Positions 50,501 through 63,354 of a stretch of 64,000 nucleotides of DNA are shown here, piece after piece (positions within the stretch are counted from its first letter, which is position 1; each line of letters opens with the position of its first letter). Origin of the DNA: Euwallacea fornicatus. Its lineage: Eukaryota; Arthropoda; Insecta; Coleoptera; Curculionidae. The stretch covers positions 62,001-126,000 of the forward strand of contig NW_027096068.1 in NCBI RefSeq assembly GCF_040115645.1. The letters are read 5' to 3'. The notes under the pieces are model-generated. The model did not search any database. It was given only the letters and a program-made list of their open reading frames with translations, and had not been told where the DNA came from. Both the position numbers and the translations under genes were made by a program.

Positions 50501-52266
50501 AAGTACTATTTTTCTTGGAAATTCAACAAGATGCAATAATGATGTGTTGTGGCATCTTCAAACTCTCGTCGAGCTGATTAATTTCACACTTTGTTTAACA
50601 AATTCGGTCCTCATTTGCCGAAGTTATCGAGCTTCAAAATTTGAAAAGTCTCAAAAGTTGTGTGTTTGAGCACATAAAGTACTATTTTTCTTGGAAATTC
50701 AACAAGATGCATTAATGATGTGGTGAGACATCTTAAAGATCTCGTCGAGCTGATTAATTTGACACTTTGTTTAACAAATTTGGTCCTCATTTGCCGAAGT
50801 TATCGACCTTCAAATTTTGAAAAGTCTCAAAAGTTGTGTGTTTGAACACGTATAGTACTATTTTTCTTGGAAATTCAACAAGATGCAATAATGATGTGGT
50901 GAGACATCTTAAAGATCTCGTCGAGCTGATTAATTTGACACTTTGTTTAACAAATTTGGTCCTCATTTGCCGAAGTTATCGACCTTCAAATTTTGGAAAG
51001 TCTCAAAAGTTGTGTGTTTGAACACGTAAAGTACTATTTTTCTTGGAAATTCAACAAGATGCAATAATGATGTGTTGTGGCATCTTCAAACTCTAGTCGA
51101 GCTGATTAATTTCACACTTTGTTTAACAAATTTGGTCCTCATTTGCCGAAGTTATCGACCTTCAAATTTTGAAAAGTCTCAAAAGTTGTGTGTTTGAACA
51201 CGTATAGTACTATTTTTCTTGGAAATTCAACAAGATGCAATAATGATGTGGTGAGACATCTTAAAGATCTCGTCGAGCTGATTAATTTGACACTTTGTTT
51301 AACAAATTTGGTCCTCATTTGCCGAAGTTATCGAGCTTCAAAGTTTGGAAAGTCTCAAAAGTTGTGTGTTTGAACACGTAAAGTACTATTTTTCTTGGAA
51401 ATTCAACAAGATGCAATAATGATGTGGTGAGACATCTTAAAGATCTCGTCGAGCTGATTAATTTGACACTTTGTTTAACAAATTTGGTCCTCATTTGCCG
51501 AAGTTATCGACCTCCAAATTTTGGAAAGTCTCAAAAGTTGTGTGTTTGAACACGTAAAGTACTATTTTTCTTGGAAATTCAACAAGATGCAATAATGATG
51601 TGGTGAGACATCTTAAAGATCTCGTCGAGCTGATTAATTTCACACTTTGTTTAACAAATTTGGTCCTCATTTGCCGAAGTTATCGAGCTTCAAAGTTTGG
51701 AAAGTCTCAAAAGTTGTGTGTTTGAACACGTAAAGTACTATTTTTCTTGGAAATTCAACAAGATGCAATAATGATGTGGTGAGACATCTTAAAGATCTCG
51801 TCGAGCTGATTAATTTGACACTTTGTTTAACAAATTTGGTCCTCATTTGCCGAAGTTATCGACCTTCAAATTTTGGAAAGTCTCAAAAGTTGTGTGTTTG
51901 AACACGTAAAGTACTATTTTTCTTGGAAATTCAACAAGATGCAATAATGATGTGTTGTGGCATCTTCAAACTCTAGTCGAGCTGATTAATTTGACACTTT
52001 GTTTAACAAATTTGGTCCTCATTTGCCGAAGTTATCGAGCTTCAAAATTTGGAAAGTCTCAAAAGTTGTGTGTTTGAACACGTAAAGTACTATTTTTCTT
52101 GGAAATTCAACAAGATGCAATAATGATGTGGTGAGACATCTTAAAGATCTCGTCGAGCTGATTAATTTGACACTTTGTTTAACAAATTCGGTCCTCATTT
52201 GCCGAAGTTATCGAGCTTCAAATTTTGAAAAGTCTCAAAAGTTGTGTGTTTGAGCACATAAAGTAC
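47515..52266 (+). repeat. Mixed A block with 352-bp and 528-bp HORs
   Basis: Two copies of a dimer occupy 48219-48922, alternating units with GTGGCATC...CACATACAGTAC and GTGACATC...AAAATTTGTG. A trimer of 528 bp follows (48923 and 49451), marked by CACAAAATATGTG and a W unit with CACTTCG. Five monomers have GTTTTCAAGCTTC in place of GTTATCGAGCTTC, giving AAGCTT sites at 47989, 49221, 49749, 49925 and 50453. CACGTATAGTAC recurs at 50848 and 51200. Cores here often carry CTCTCGTCG, as in family B, with X-like CTTCAAAC. No other element is present. Confidence 0.82.
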
Positions 52267-55200
52267 TATTTTTCTTGAAATTTCAACAAGATGCAATAAT
52301 GATTTGTTGTGACATATTAAAGATCTCGTCGAGCTGATTAATTTGACACTTTGTTTAACAAATTCGGTCCTCATTTGCCGAAGTTATCGACCTTCAAATT
52401 TTGGAAAGTCTCAAAAGTTGTGTGTTTGAACACGTAAAGTACTATTTTTCTTGGAAATTCAACAATATGCAATAATGATGTGGTGAGACATCTTAAAGAT
52501 CTCGTCGAGCTGATTAATTTGACACTTTGTTTAACAAATTCGGTCCTCATTTGCCGAAGTTATCGAGCTTCAAATTTTGAAAAGTCTCAAAAGTTGTGTG
52601 TTTGAACACGTAAAGTACTATTTTTCTTGGAAATTCAACAAGATGCAATAATGATGTGGTGAGACATCTTAAAGATCTCGTCGAGCTGATTAATTTGACA
52701 CTTTGTTTAACAAATTCGGTCCTCATTTGCCGAAGTTATCGAGCTTCAAATTTTGAAAAGTCTCAAAAGTTGTGTGTTTGAGCACATAAAGTACTATTTT
52801 TCTTGAAATTTCAACAAGATGCAATAATGATTTGTTGTGACATATTAAAGATCTCGTCGAGCTGATTAATTTCACACTTTGTTTAACAAATTTGGTCCTC
52901 ATTTGCCGAAGTTATCGAGCTTCAAAGTTTGGAAAGTCTCAAAAGTTGTGTGTTTGAACACGTAAAGTACTATTTTTCTTGGAAATTCAACAAGATGCAA
53001 TAATGATGTGGTGAGACATCTTAAAGATCTCGTCGAGCTGATTAATTTGACACTTTGTTTAACAAATTCGGTCCTCATTTGCCGAAGTTATCGAGCTTCA
53101 AATTTTGAAAAGTTTCAAAAGTTGTGTGTTTGAGCACATAAAGTACTATTTTTCTTGAAATTTCAACAAGATGCAATAATGACTTGTTGTGACATATTAA
53201 AGATCTCGTCGAGCTGATTAATTTCACACTTTGTTTAACAAATTTGGTCCTCATTTGCCGAAGTTATCGAGCTTCAAAGTTTGGAAAGTCTCAAAAGTTG
53301 TGTGTTTGAACACGTAAAGTACTATTTTTCTTGGAAATTCAACAAGATGCAATAATGATGTGGTGAGACATCTTAAAGATCTCGTCGAGCTGATTAATTT
53401 GACACTTTGTTTAACAAATTTGGTCCTCATTTGCCGAAGTTATCGAGCTTCAAAGTTTGGAAAGTCTCAAAAGTTGTGTGTTTGAACACGTAAAGTACTA
53501 TTTTTCTTGGAAATTCAACAAGATGCAATAATGATGTGGTGAGACATCTTAAAGATCTCGTCGAGCTGATTAATTTGACACTTTGGTTAACAAATTTGGT
53601 CCTCATTTGCCGAAGTTATCGAGCTTCAAAGTTTGAAAAGTCTCAAAAGTTCTGTGTTTGAGCACATAAAGTACTATTTTTCTTGGAAATTCAACAAGAT
53701 GCAATAATGATGTGTTGTGGCATCTTCAAACTCTCGTCGAGCTGATTAATTTCACTCTTTGTTTAACAAATTCGGTCCTCATTTGCCGAAGTTATCGAGC
53801 TTCAAAATTTGAAAAGTCTCAAAAGTTGTGTGTTTGAGCACATAAAGTACTATTTTTCTTGGAAATTCAACAAGATGCATTAATGATGTGGTGAGACATC
53901 TTAAAGATCTCGTCGAGCTGATTAATTTGACACTTTGGTTAACAAATTTGGTCCTCATTTGCCGAAGTTATCGACCTTCAAATTTTGGAAAGTCTCAAAA
54001 GTTGTGTGTTTGAACACGTAAAGTACTTTTTTTCTTGGAAATTCAACAAGATGCAATAATGATGTGTTGTGGCATCTTCAAACTCTAGTCGAGCTGATTA
54101 ATTTGACACTTTGTTTAACAAATTTGGTCCTCATTTGCCGAAGTTATCGACCTTCAAATTTTGAAAAGTCTCAAAAGTTGTGTGTTTGAACACGTATAGT
54201 ACTATTTTTCTTGGAAATTCAACAAGATGCAATAATGATGTGGTGAGACATCTTAAAGATCTCGTCGAGCTGATTAATTTGACACTTTGTTTAACAAATT
54301 TGGTCCTCATTTGCCGAAGTTATCGACCTTCAAATTTTGGAAAGTCTCAAAAGTTGTGTGTTTGAACACGTAAAGTACTATTTTTCTTGGAAATTCAACA
54401 AGATGCAATAATGATGTGGTGAGACATCTTAAAGATCTCGTCGAGCTGATTAATTTGACACTTTGTTTAACAAATTTGGTCCTCATTTGCCGAAGTTATC
54501 GACCTTCAAATTTTGGAAAGTCTCAAAAGTTGTGTGTTTGAACACGTAAAGTACTATTTTTCTTGGAAATTCAACAAGATGCAATAATGATGTGTTGTGG
54601 CATCTTCAAACTCTAGTCGAGCTGATTAATTTCACACTTTGTTTAACAAATTTGGTCCTCATTTGCCGAAGTTATCGACCTTCAAATTTTGGAAAGTCTC
54701 AAAAGTTGTGTGTTTGAACACGTAAAGTACTATTTTTCTTGGAAATTCAACAAGATGCAATAATGATGTGTTGTGGCATCTTCAAACTCTAGTCGAGCTG
54801 ATTAATTTGACACTTTGTTTAACAAATTTGGTCCTCATTTGCCGAAGTTATCGAGCTTCAAAATTTGGAAAGTCTCAAAAGTTGTGTGTTTGAACACGTA
54901 AAGTACTATTTTTCTTGGAAATTCAACAAGATGCAATAATGATGTGGTGAGACATCTTAAAGATCTCGTCGAGCTGATTAATTTGACACTTTGTTTAACA
55001 AATTCGGTCCTCATTTGCCGAAGTTATCGAGCTTCAAATTTTGAAAAGTCTCAAAAGTTGTGTGTTTGAGCACATAAAGTACTATTTTTCTTGAAATTTC
55101 AACAAGATGCAATAATGATTTGTTGTGACATATTAAAGATCTCGTCGAGCTGATTAATTTCACACTTTGTTTAACAAATTTGGTCCTCATTTGCCGAAGT

Positions 55201-58200
55201 TATCGACCTTCAAATTTTGGAAAGTCTCAAAAGTTGTGTGTTTGAACACGTAAAGTACTATTTTTCTTGGAAATTCAACAAGATGCAATAATGATGTGTT
55301 GTGGCATCTTCAAACTCTAGTCGAGCTTATTAATTTCACACTTTGTTTAACAAATTTGGTCCTCATTTGCCGAAGTTATCGAGCTTCAAAGTTTGGAAAG
55401 TCTCAAAAGTTGTGTGTTTGAACACGTAAAGTACTATTTTTCTTGGAAATTCAACAAGATGCAATAATGATGTGGTGAGACATCTTAAAGATCTCGTCGA
55501 GCTGATTAATTTGACACTTTGTTTAACAATTTCGGTCCTCATTTGCCGAAGTTATCGAGCTTCTAATTTTGAAAAGTCTCAAAAGTTGTGTGTTTGAGCA
55601 CATAAAGTACTATTTTTCTTGAAATTTCAACAAGAGGCAATAATGATTTGTTGTGACATATTAAAGATCTCGTCGAGCTGATTAATTTCACACTTTGTTT
55701 AACAAATTTGGTCCTCATTTGCCGAAGTTATCGACCTTCAAATTTTGGAAAGTCTCAAAAGTTGTGTGTTTGAACACGTAAAGTACTATTTTTCTTGGAA
55801 ACTCAACAAGATGCAATAATGATGTGTTGTGGCGTCTTCAAACTCTAGTCGAGCTGATTAATTTGACACTTTGTTTAACAAATTTGGTCCTCATTTGCCG
55901 AAGTTATCGAGCTTCAAAGTTTGGAAAGTCTCAAAAGTTGTGTGTTTGAACACGTAAAGTACTATTTTTCTTGGAAATTCAACAAGATGCAATAATGATT
56001 TGTTGTGACATATTAAAGATCTCGTCGAGCTGATTAATTTGACACTTTGTTTAACAAATTCGGTCCTCATTTGCCGAAGTTATCGACCTTCAAATTTTGG
56101 AAAGTCTCAAAAGTTGTGTGTTTGAACACGTAAAGTACTATTTTTCTTGGAAATTCAACAATATGCAATAATGATGTGGTGAGACATCTTAAAGATCTCG
56201 TCGAGCTGATTAATTTGACACTTTGTTTAACAAATTCGGTCCTCATTTGCCGAAGTTATCGAGCTTCAAATTTTGAAAAGTCTCAAAAGTTGTGTGTTTG
56301 AACACGTAAAGTACTATTTTTCTTGGAAATTCAACAAGATGCAATAATGATGTGGTGAGACATCTTAAAGATCTCGTCGAGCTGATTAATTTGACACTTT
56401 GTTTAACAAATTCGGTCCTCATTTGCCGAAGTTATCGAGCTTCAAATTTTGAAAAGTCTCAAAAGTTGTGTGTTTGAGCACATAAAGTACTATTTTTCTT
56501 GAAATTTCAACAAGATGCAATAATGATTTGTTGTGACATATTAAAGATCTCGTCGAGCTGATTAATTTCACACTTTGTTTAACAAATTTGGTCCTCATTT
56601 GCCGAAGTTATCGAGCTTCAAAGTTTGGAAAGTCTCAAAAGTTGTGTGTTTGAACACGTAAAGTACTATTTTTCTTGGAAATTCAACAAGATGCAATAAT
56701 GATGTGGTGAGACATCTTAAAGATCTCGTCGAGCTGATTAATTTGACACTTTGTTTAACAAATTCGGTCCTCATTTGCCGAAGTTATCGAGCTTCAAATT
56801 TTGAAAAGTTTCAAAAGTTGTGTGTTTGAGCACATAAAGTACTATTTTTCTTGAAATTTCAACAAGATGCAATAATGACTTGTTGTGACATATTAAAGAT
56901 CTCGTCGAGCTGATTAATTTCACACTTTGTTTAACAAATTTGGTCCTCATTTGCCGAAGTTATCGAGCTTCAAAGTTTGGAAAGTCTCAAAAGTTGTGTG
57001 TTTGAACACGTAAAGTACTATTTTTCTTGGAAATTCAACAAGATGCAATAATGATGTGGTGAGACATCTTAAAGATCTCGTCGAGCTGATTAATTTCACA
57101 CTTTGTTTAACAAATTTGGTCCTCATTTGCCGAAGTTATCGAGCTTCAAAGTTTGGAAAGTCTCAAAAGTTGTGTGTTTGAACACGTAAAGTACTATTTT
57201 TCTTGGAAATTCAACAAGATGCAATAATGATGTGGTGAGACATCTTAAAGATCTCGTCGAGCTGATTAATTTGACACTTTGGTTAACAAATTTGGTCCTC
57301 ATTTGCCGAAGTTATCGAGCTTCAAAGTTTGAAAAGTCTCAAAAGTTCTGTGTTTGAGCACATAAAGTACTATTTTTCTTGGAAATTCAACAAGATGCAA
57401 TAATGATGTGTTGTGGCATCTTCAAACTCTCGTCGAGCTGATTAATTTCACTCTTTGTTTAACAAATTCGGTCCTCATTTGCCGAAGTTATCGAGCTTCA
57501 AAATTTGAAAAGTCTCAAAAGTTGTGTGTTTGAGCACATAAAGTACTATTTTTCTTGGAAATTCAACAAGATGCATTAATGATGTGGTGAGACATCTTAA
57601 AGATCTCGTCGAGCTGATTAATTTGACACTTTGGTTAACAAATTTGGTCCTCATTTGCCGAAGTTATCGACCTTCAAATTTTGGAAAGTCTCAAAAGTTG
57701 TGTGTTTGAACACGTAAAGTACTTTTTTTCTTGGAAATTCAACAAGATGCAATAATGATGTGTTGTGGCATCTTCAAACTCTAGTCGAGCTGATTAATTT
57801 GACACTTTGTTTAACAAATTTGGTCCTCATTTGCCGAAGTTATCGACCTTCAAATTTTGAAAAGTCTCAAAAGTTGTGTGTTTGAACACGTATAGTACTA
57901 TTTTTCTTGGAAATTCAACAAGATGCAATAATGATGTGGTGAGACATCTTAAAGATCTCGTCGAGCTGATTAATTTGACACTTTGTTTAACAAATTTGGT
58001 CCTCATTTGCCGAAGTTATCGACCTTCAAATTTTGGAAAGTCTCAAAAGTTGTGTGTTTGAACACGTAAAGTACTATTTTTCTTGGAAATTCAACAAGAT
58101 GCAATAATGATGTGGTGAGACATCTTAAAGATCTCGTCGAGCTGATTAATTTGACACTTTGTTTAACAAATTTGGTCCTCATTTGCCGAAGTTATCGACC

Positions 58201-58426
58201 TTCAAATTTTGGAAAGTCTCAAAAGTTGTGTGTTTGAACACGTAAAGTACTATTTTTCTTGGAAATTCAACAAGATGCAATAATGATGTGTTGTGGCATC
58301 TTCAAACTCTAGTCGAGCTGATTAATTTCACACTTTGTTTAACAAATTTGGTCCTCATTTGCCGAAGTTATCGACCTTCAAATTTTGGAAAGTCTCAAAA
58401 GTTGTGTGTTTGAACACGTAAAGTAC
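52267..58426 (+). repeat. 21-monomer (3696 bp) duplication
   Basis: 52267-54730 matches 55963-58426 at an offset of 3696 bp. Markers are CAACAATATGC near 52463/56159, AAGTTTCAAAAG near 53111/56807, AATGACTTGTTG near 53178/56874, CACTTTGGTTAAC near 53582/57278 and 53935/57631, AAAGTTCTGTG near 53647/57343, GTACTTTTTTTC near 54023/57719 and CACGTATAGTAC at 54192/57888. A difference seen is base 79 of the unit at 53323 (G) against 57019 (C). Part of this block (53675-54350) also resembles 45227-47320, so it shares an origin with the 1408-bp HOR. Confidence 0.87.
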
Positions 58427-61418
58427 TATTTTTCTTGGAAATTCAACAAGATGCAATAATGATGTGTTGTGGCATCTTCAAACTCTAGTCGAGCTGATTA
58501 ATTTCACACTTTGTTTAACAAATTTGGTCCTCATTTGCCGAAGTTATCGAGCTTCAAAGTTTGGAAAGTCTCAAAAGTTGTGTGTTTGAACACGTAAAGT
58601 ACTATTTTTCTTGGAAATTCAACAAGATGCAATAATGATGTGGTGAGACATCTTAAAGATCTCGTCGAGCTGATTAATTTCACACTTTGTTTAACAAATT
58701 TGGTCCTCATTTGCCGAAGTTATCGAGCTTCAAAGTTTGGAAAGTCTCAAAAGTTGTGTGTTTGAACACGTAAAGTACTATTTTTCTTGGAAATTCAACA
58801 AGATGCAATAATGATGTGGTGAGACATCTTAAAGATCTCGTCGAGCTGATTAATTTGACACTTTGTTTAACAAATTTGGTCCTCATTTGCCGAAGTTATC
58901 GACCTTCAAATTTTGGAAAGTCTCAAAAGTTGTGTGTTTGAACACGTAAAGTACTATTTTTCTTGGAAATTCAACAAGATGCAATAATGATGTGTTGTGG
59001 CATCTTCAAACTCTAGTCGAGCTGATTAATTTGACACTTTGTTTAACAAATTTGGTCCTCATTTGCCGAAGTTATCGAGCTTCAAAATTTGGAAAGTCTC
59101 AAAAGTTGTGTGTTTGAACACGTAAAGTACTATTTTTCTTGGAAATTCAACAAGATGCAATAATGATGTGGTGAGACATCTTAAAGATCTCGTCGAGCTG
59201 ATTAATTTGACACTTTGTTTAACAAATTCGGTCCTCATTTGCCGAAGTTATCGAGCTTCAAATTTTGAAAAGTCTCAAAAGTTGTGTGTTTGAGCACATA
59301 AAGTACTATTTTTCTTGAAATTTCAACAAGATGCAATAATGATTTGTTGTGACATATTAAAGATCTCGTCGAGCTGATTAATTTCACACTTTGTTTAACA
59401 AATTTGGTCCTCATTTGCCGAAGTTATCGACCTTCAAATTTTGGAAAGTCTCAAAAGTTGTGTGTTTGAACACGTAAAGTACTATTTTTCTTGGAAATTC
59501 AACAAGATGCAATAATGATGTGTTGTGGCATCTTCAAACTCTAGTCGAGCTTATTAATTTCACACTTTGTTTAACAAATTTGGTCCTCATTTGCCGAAGT
59601 TATCGAGCTTCAAAGTTTGGAAAGTCTCAAAAGTTGTGTGTTTGAACACGTAAAGTACTATTTTTCTTGGAAATTCAACAAGATGCAATAATGATGTGGT
59701 GAGACATCTTAAAGATCTCGTCGAGCTGATTAATTTGACACTTTGTTTAACAATTTCGGTCCTCATTTGCCGAAGTTATCGAGCTTCTAATTTTGAAAAG
59801 TCTCAAAAGTTGTGTGTTTGAGCACATAAAGTACTATTTTTCTTGAAATTTCAACAAGAGGCAATAATGATTTGTTGTGACATATTAAAGATCTCGTCGA
59901 GCTGATTAATTTCACACTTTGTTTAACAAATTTGGTCCTCATTTGCCGAAGTTATCGACCTTCAAATTTTGGAAAGTCTCAAAAGTTGTGTGTTTGAACA
60001 CGTAAAGTACTATTTTTCTTGGAAATTCAACAAGATGCAATAATGATGTGTTGTGGCGTCTTCAAACTCTAGTCGAGCTGATTAATTTGACACTTTGTTT
60101 AACAAATTTGGTCCTCATTTGCCGAAGTTATCGAGCTTCAAAGTTTGGAAAGTCTCAAAAGTTGTGTGTTTGAACACGTAAAGTACTATTTTTCTTGGAA
60201 ATTCAACAAGATGCAATAATGATTTGTTGTGACATATTAAAGATCTCGTCGAGCTGATTAATTTGACACTTTGTTTAACAAATTCGGTCCTCATTTGCCG
60301 AAGTTATCGACCTTCAAATTTTGGAAAGTCTCAAAAGTTGTGTGTTTGAACACGTAAAGTACTATTTTTCTTGGAAATTCAACAATATGCAATAATGATG
60401 TGGTGAGACATCTTAAAGATCTCGTCGAGCTGATTAATTTGACACTTTGTTTAACAAATTCGGTCCTCATTTGCCGAAGTTATCGAGCTTCAAATTTTGA
60501 AAAGTCTCAAAAGTTGTGTGTTTGAACACGTAAAGTACTATTTTTCTTGGAAATTCAACAAGATGCAATAATGATGTGGTGAGACATCTTAAAGATCTCG
60601 TCGAGCTGATTAATTTGACACTTTGTTTAACAAATTCGGTCCTCATTTGCCGAAGTTATCGAGCTTCAAATTTTGAAAAGTCTCAAAAGTTGTGTGTTTG
60701 AGCACATAAAGTACTATTTTTCTTGAAATTTCAACAAGATGCAATAATGATTTGTTGTGACATATTAAAGATCTCGTCGAGCTGATTAATTTCACACTTT
60801 GTTTAACAAATTTGGTCCTCATTTGCCGAAGTTATCGAGCTTCAAAGTTTGGAAAGTCTCAAAAGTTGTGTGTTTGAACACGTAAAGTACTATTTTTCTT
60901 GGAAATTCAACAAGATGCAATAATGATGTGGTGAGACATCTTAAAGATCTCGTCGAGCTGATTAATTTGACACTTTGTTTAACAAATTCGGTCCTCATTT
61001 GCCGAAGTTATCGAGCTTCAAATTTTGAAAAGTTTCAAAAGTTGTGTGTTTGAGCACATAAAGTACTATTTTTCTTGAAATTTCAACAAGATGCAATAAT
61101 GACTTGTTGTGACATATTAAAGATCTCGTCGAGCTGATTAATTTCACACTTTGTTTAACAAATTTGGTCCTCATTTGCCGAAGTTATCGAGCTTCAAAGT
61201 TTGGAAAGTCTCAAAAGTTGTGTGTTTGAACACGTAAAGTACTATTTTTCTTGGAAATTCAACAAGATGCAATAATGATGTGGTGAGACATCTTAAAGAT
61301 CTCGTCGAGCTGATTAATTTCACACTTTGTTTAACAAATTTGGTCCTCATTTGCCGAAGTTATCGAGCTTCAAAGTTTGGAAAGTCTCAAAAGTTGTGTG
61401 GTTGAACACGTAAAGTAC
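54731..61418 (+). repeat. 24-monomer (4224 bp) duplication overlapping the previous block
   Basis: 54731-57194 matches 58955-61418 at an offset of 4224 bp. Markers are AACAATTTCGG at 55526/59750, CTTCTAATTTTG at 55560/59784, CAAGAGGCAATAATG near 55631/59855, GTGGCGTCTTC near 55831/60055, CAACAATATGC at 56159/60383 and AATGACTTG near 56874/61098. Differences seen are AAACTCAAC near 55801 against AAATTCAAC, and TGTGGTTGAAC near 61399. Because CAACAATATGC also lies at 52463, this segment exists in three serial copies. Confidence 0.87.
58427..58954 (+). repeat. Three-monomer linker between duplications
   Basis: Units X (C79, AGCTTCAAAG), W (C79, AGCTTCAAAG) and W (G79, ACCTTCAAAT). The last two repeat 51563-51914, so the linker derives from the sequence just upstream of the 3696-bp block. 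It marks where one duplication ends and the next begins. Confidence 0.72.
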
Positions 61419-61594
61419 TATTTTTCTTGGAAATTCAACAAGATGCAATAATGATGTGGTGAGACATCTTAAAGATCTCGTCGAGCTGATTAATTTGACA
61501 CTTTGTTTAACAAATTCGGTCCTCATTTGCCGAAGTTATCGACCTTCAAATTTTGGAAAGTCTCAAAAGTTGTGTGTTTGAACACGTAAAGTAC

Positions 61595-63354
61595 TATTTT
61601 TCTTGGAAATTCAACAAGATGCAATAATGATGTGTTGTGGCATCTTCAAACTCTAGTCGAGCTGATTAATTTGACACTTTGTTTAACAAATTTGGTCCTC
61701 ATTTGCCGAAGTTATCGAGCTTCAAAATTTGGAAAGTCTCAAAAGTTGTGTGTTTGAACACGTAAAGTACTATTTTTCTTGGAAATTCAACAAGATGCAA
61801 TAATGATGTGGTGAGACATCTTAAAGATCTCGTCGAGCTGATTAATTTGACACTTTGTTTAACAAATTCGGTCCTCATTTGCCGAAGTTATCGAGCTTCA
61901 AATTTTGAAAAGTCTCAAAAGTTGTGTGTTTGAGCACATAAAGTACTATTTTTCTTGAAATTTCAACAAGATGCAATAATGATTTGTTGTGACATATTAA
62001 AGATCTCGTCGAGCTGATTAATTTCACACTTTGTTTAACAAATTTGGTCCTCATTTGCCGAAGTTATCGACCTTCAAATTTTGGAAAGTCTCAAAAGTTG
62101 TGTGTTTGAACACGTAAAGTACTATTTTTCTTGGAAATTCAACAAGATGCAATAATGATGTGTTGTGGCATCTTCAAACTCTAGTCGAGCTTATTAATTT
62201 CACACTTTGTTTAACAAATTTGGTCCTCATTTGCCGAAGTTATCGAGCTTCAAAGTTTGGAAAGTCTCAAAAGTTGTGTGTTTGAACACGTAAAGTACTA
62301 TTTTTCTTGGAAATTCAACAAGATGCAATAATGATGTGGTGAGACATCTTAAAGATCTCGTCGAGCTGATTAATTTGACACTTTGTTTAACAATTTCGGT
62401 CCTCATTTGCCGAAGTTATCGAGCTTCTAATTTTGAAAAGTCTCAAAAGTTGTGTGTTTGAGCACATAAAGTACTATTTTTCTTGAAATTTCAACAAGAT
62501 GCAATAATGATTTGTTGTGACATATTAAAGATCTCGTCGAGCTGATTAATTTCACACTTTGTTTAACAAATTTGGTCCTCATTTGCCGAAGTTATCGACC
62601 TTCAAATTTTGGAAAGTCTCAAAAGTTGTGTGTTTGAACACGTAAAGTACTATTTTTCTTGGAAATTCAACAAGATGCAATAATGATGTGGTGAGACATC
62701 TTAAAGATCTCGTCGAGCTGATTAATTTGACACTTTGTTTAACAAATTCGGTCCTCATTTGCCGAAGTTATCGACCTTCAAATTTTGGAAAGTCTCAAAA
62801 GTTGTGTGTTTGAACACGTAAAGTACTATTTTTCTTGGAAATTCAACAAGATGCAATAATGATGTGTTGTGGCATCTTCAAACTCTAGTCGAGCTGATTA
62901 ATTTGACACTTTGTTTAACAAATTTGGTCCTCATTTGCCGAAGTTATCGAGCTTCAAAGTTTGGAAAGTCTCAAAAGTTGTGTGTTTGAACACGTAAAGT
63001 ACTATTTTTCTTGGAAATTCAACAAGATGCAATAATGATTTGTTGTGACATATTAAAGATCTCGTCGAGCTGATTAATTTGACACTTTGTTTAACAAATT
63101 CGGTCCTCATTTGCCGAAGTTATCGACCTTCAAATTTTGGAAAGTCTCAAAAGTTGTGTGTTTGAACACGTAAAGTACTATTTTTCTTGGAAATTCAACA
63201 ATATGCAATAATGATGTGGTGAGACATCTTAAAGATCTCGTCGAGCTGATTAATTTGACACTTTGTTTAACAAATTCGGTCCTCATTTGCCGAAGTTATC
63301 GAGCTTCAAATTTTGAAAAGTCTCAAAAGTTGTGTGTTTGAGCACATAAAGTAC
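61595..63354 (+). repeat. Third partial copy, offsets 2640 then 2816
   Basis: Six monomers, 61595-62650, match 58955-60010 (offset 2640), including AACAATTTCGG at 62390 and CTTCTAATTTTG at 62424. The sixth lacks the GAGGC change of the earlier copies. One extra W monomer (62651-62826) follows. Then 62827-63354 matches 60011-60538 (offset 2816), with CAACAATATGC at 63199. This copy lacks both GAGGC and GGCGTC, so it either preceded those mutations or was corrected. Confidence 0.83.
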
